This document shows, piece by piece, positions 16,755-16,767 of a stretch of DNA of 16,767 bases. Position numbers and translations under genes: made by a program. The notes below the pieces were generated by a model that worked only from the letters and a program-made list of their open reading frames with translations, was not told the origin of the DNA and did not search any database. Position 1 is the stretch's first letter, and each line of letters starts with the position of its first letter. The stretch is from Trebouxia sp. TZW2008 (lineage: Eukaryota > Chlorophyta > Trebouxiophyceae > Trebouxiales > Trebouxiaceae). The DNA is taken from the NCBI GenBank assembly GCA_002118135.1, contig BDIU01000037.1, forward strand, positions 1-16,767, written 5' to 3'.

Positions 16755-16767
16755 GAGAAGAAAGATT

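Overview
The window looks like part of the chloroplast genome of a green alga. The three small proteins that can be read completely (PsbK, Psb30/Ycf12, PsaM) and the ChlI ATPase subunit of magnesium chelatase are all plastid-type. They have A/T-ending codons, TAA stops and very A/T-rich spacers. Plastid chlI together with psaM and psb30 fits a core chlorophyte, and a trebouxiophyte is the best guess. The species cannot be named from the sequence alone. No tRNA, rRNA, transposase or complete intron was found.

Only about 8% of the window is securely coding. Roughly two thirds is a comparatively G+C-rich repeat landscape made of a few short modules. These include an 8-nt CCCCTATA tandem, the palindrome CCCCGAAGGGG, a GGTACCGG block, HindIII-type palindromes such as CGAGAAGCTTCTCG, and modules ending in CGTATCCC or GACTTTACCCC. 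The modules are shuffled into long blocks whose polarity flips many times, so perfect inverted repeats form at some junctions. The sense strand of a block is poor in stop codons, so long but meaningless reading frames run through it.

Layout. 1-310: cluster of palindromes. 311-1419: A/T-rich spacer with two stem-loops. 1420-2980: repeat block, plus polarity then minus polarity. 3046-4101: chlI, followed by a 3' stem-loop. 4216-4610: degenerate A-rich repeats with a 30-nt tandem. 4611-9600: the largest repeat block, with several polarity switches. 9601-10080: degenerate edge. 10261-10392: psbK with an extended -10 promoter. 10393-10790: plain spacer. 10791-11540: degenerate repeats. 11541-14640: second large repeat block, with an 82-bp tandem duplication, a 215-bp near-identical duplication and a 37-bp perfect inverted repeat. 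14641-15421: A/T-rich spacer. 15422-15523 psb30 and 15762-15857 psaM, followed by three hairpins. 16108-16728: two same-frame open stretches that look like the start of a membrane protein, possibly ycf1, split by a 240-nt insert.

All identified genes lie on the plus strand. psbK and psb30 encode small photosystem II subunits, psaM a small photosystem I subunit, and chlI a subunit of the first committed enzyme of chlorophyll synthesis. They share chlorophyll-protein biogenesis as a theme, but they are separated by large spacers and are probably not one operon, except perhaps psb30-psaM.
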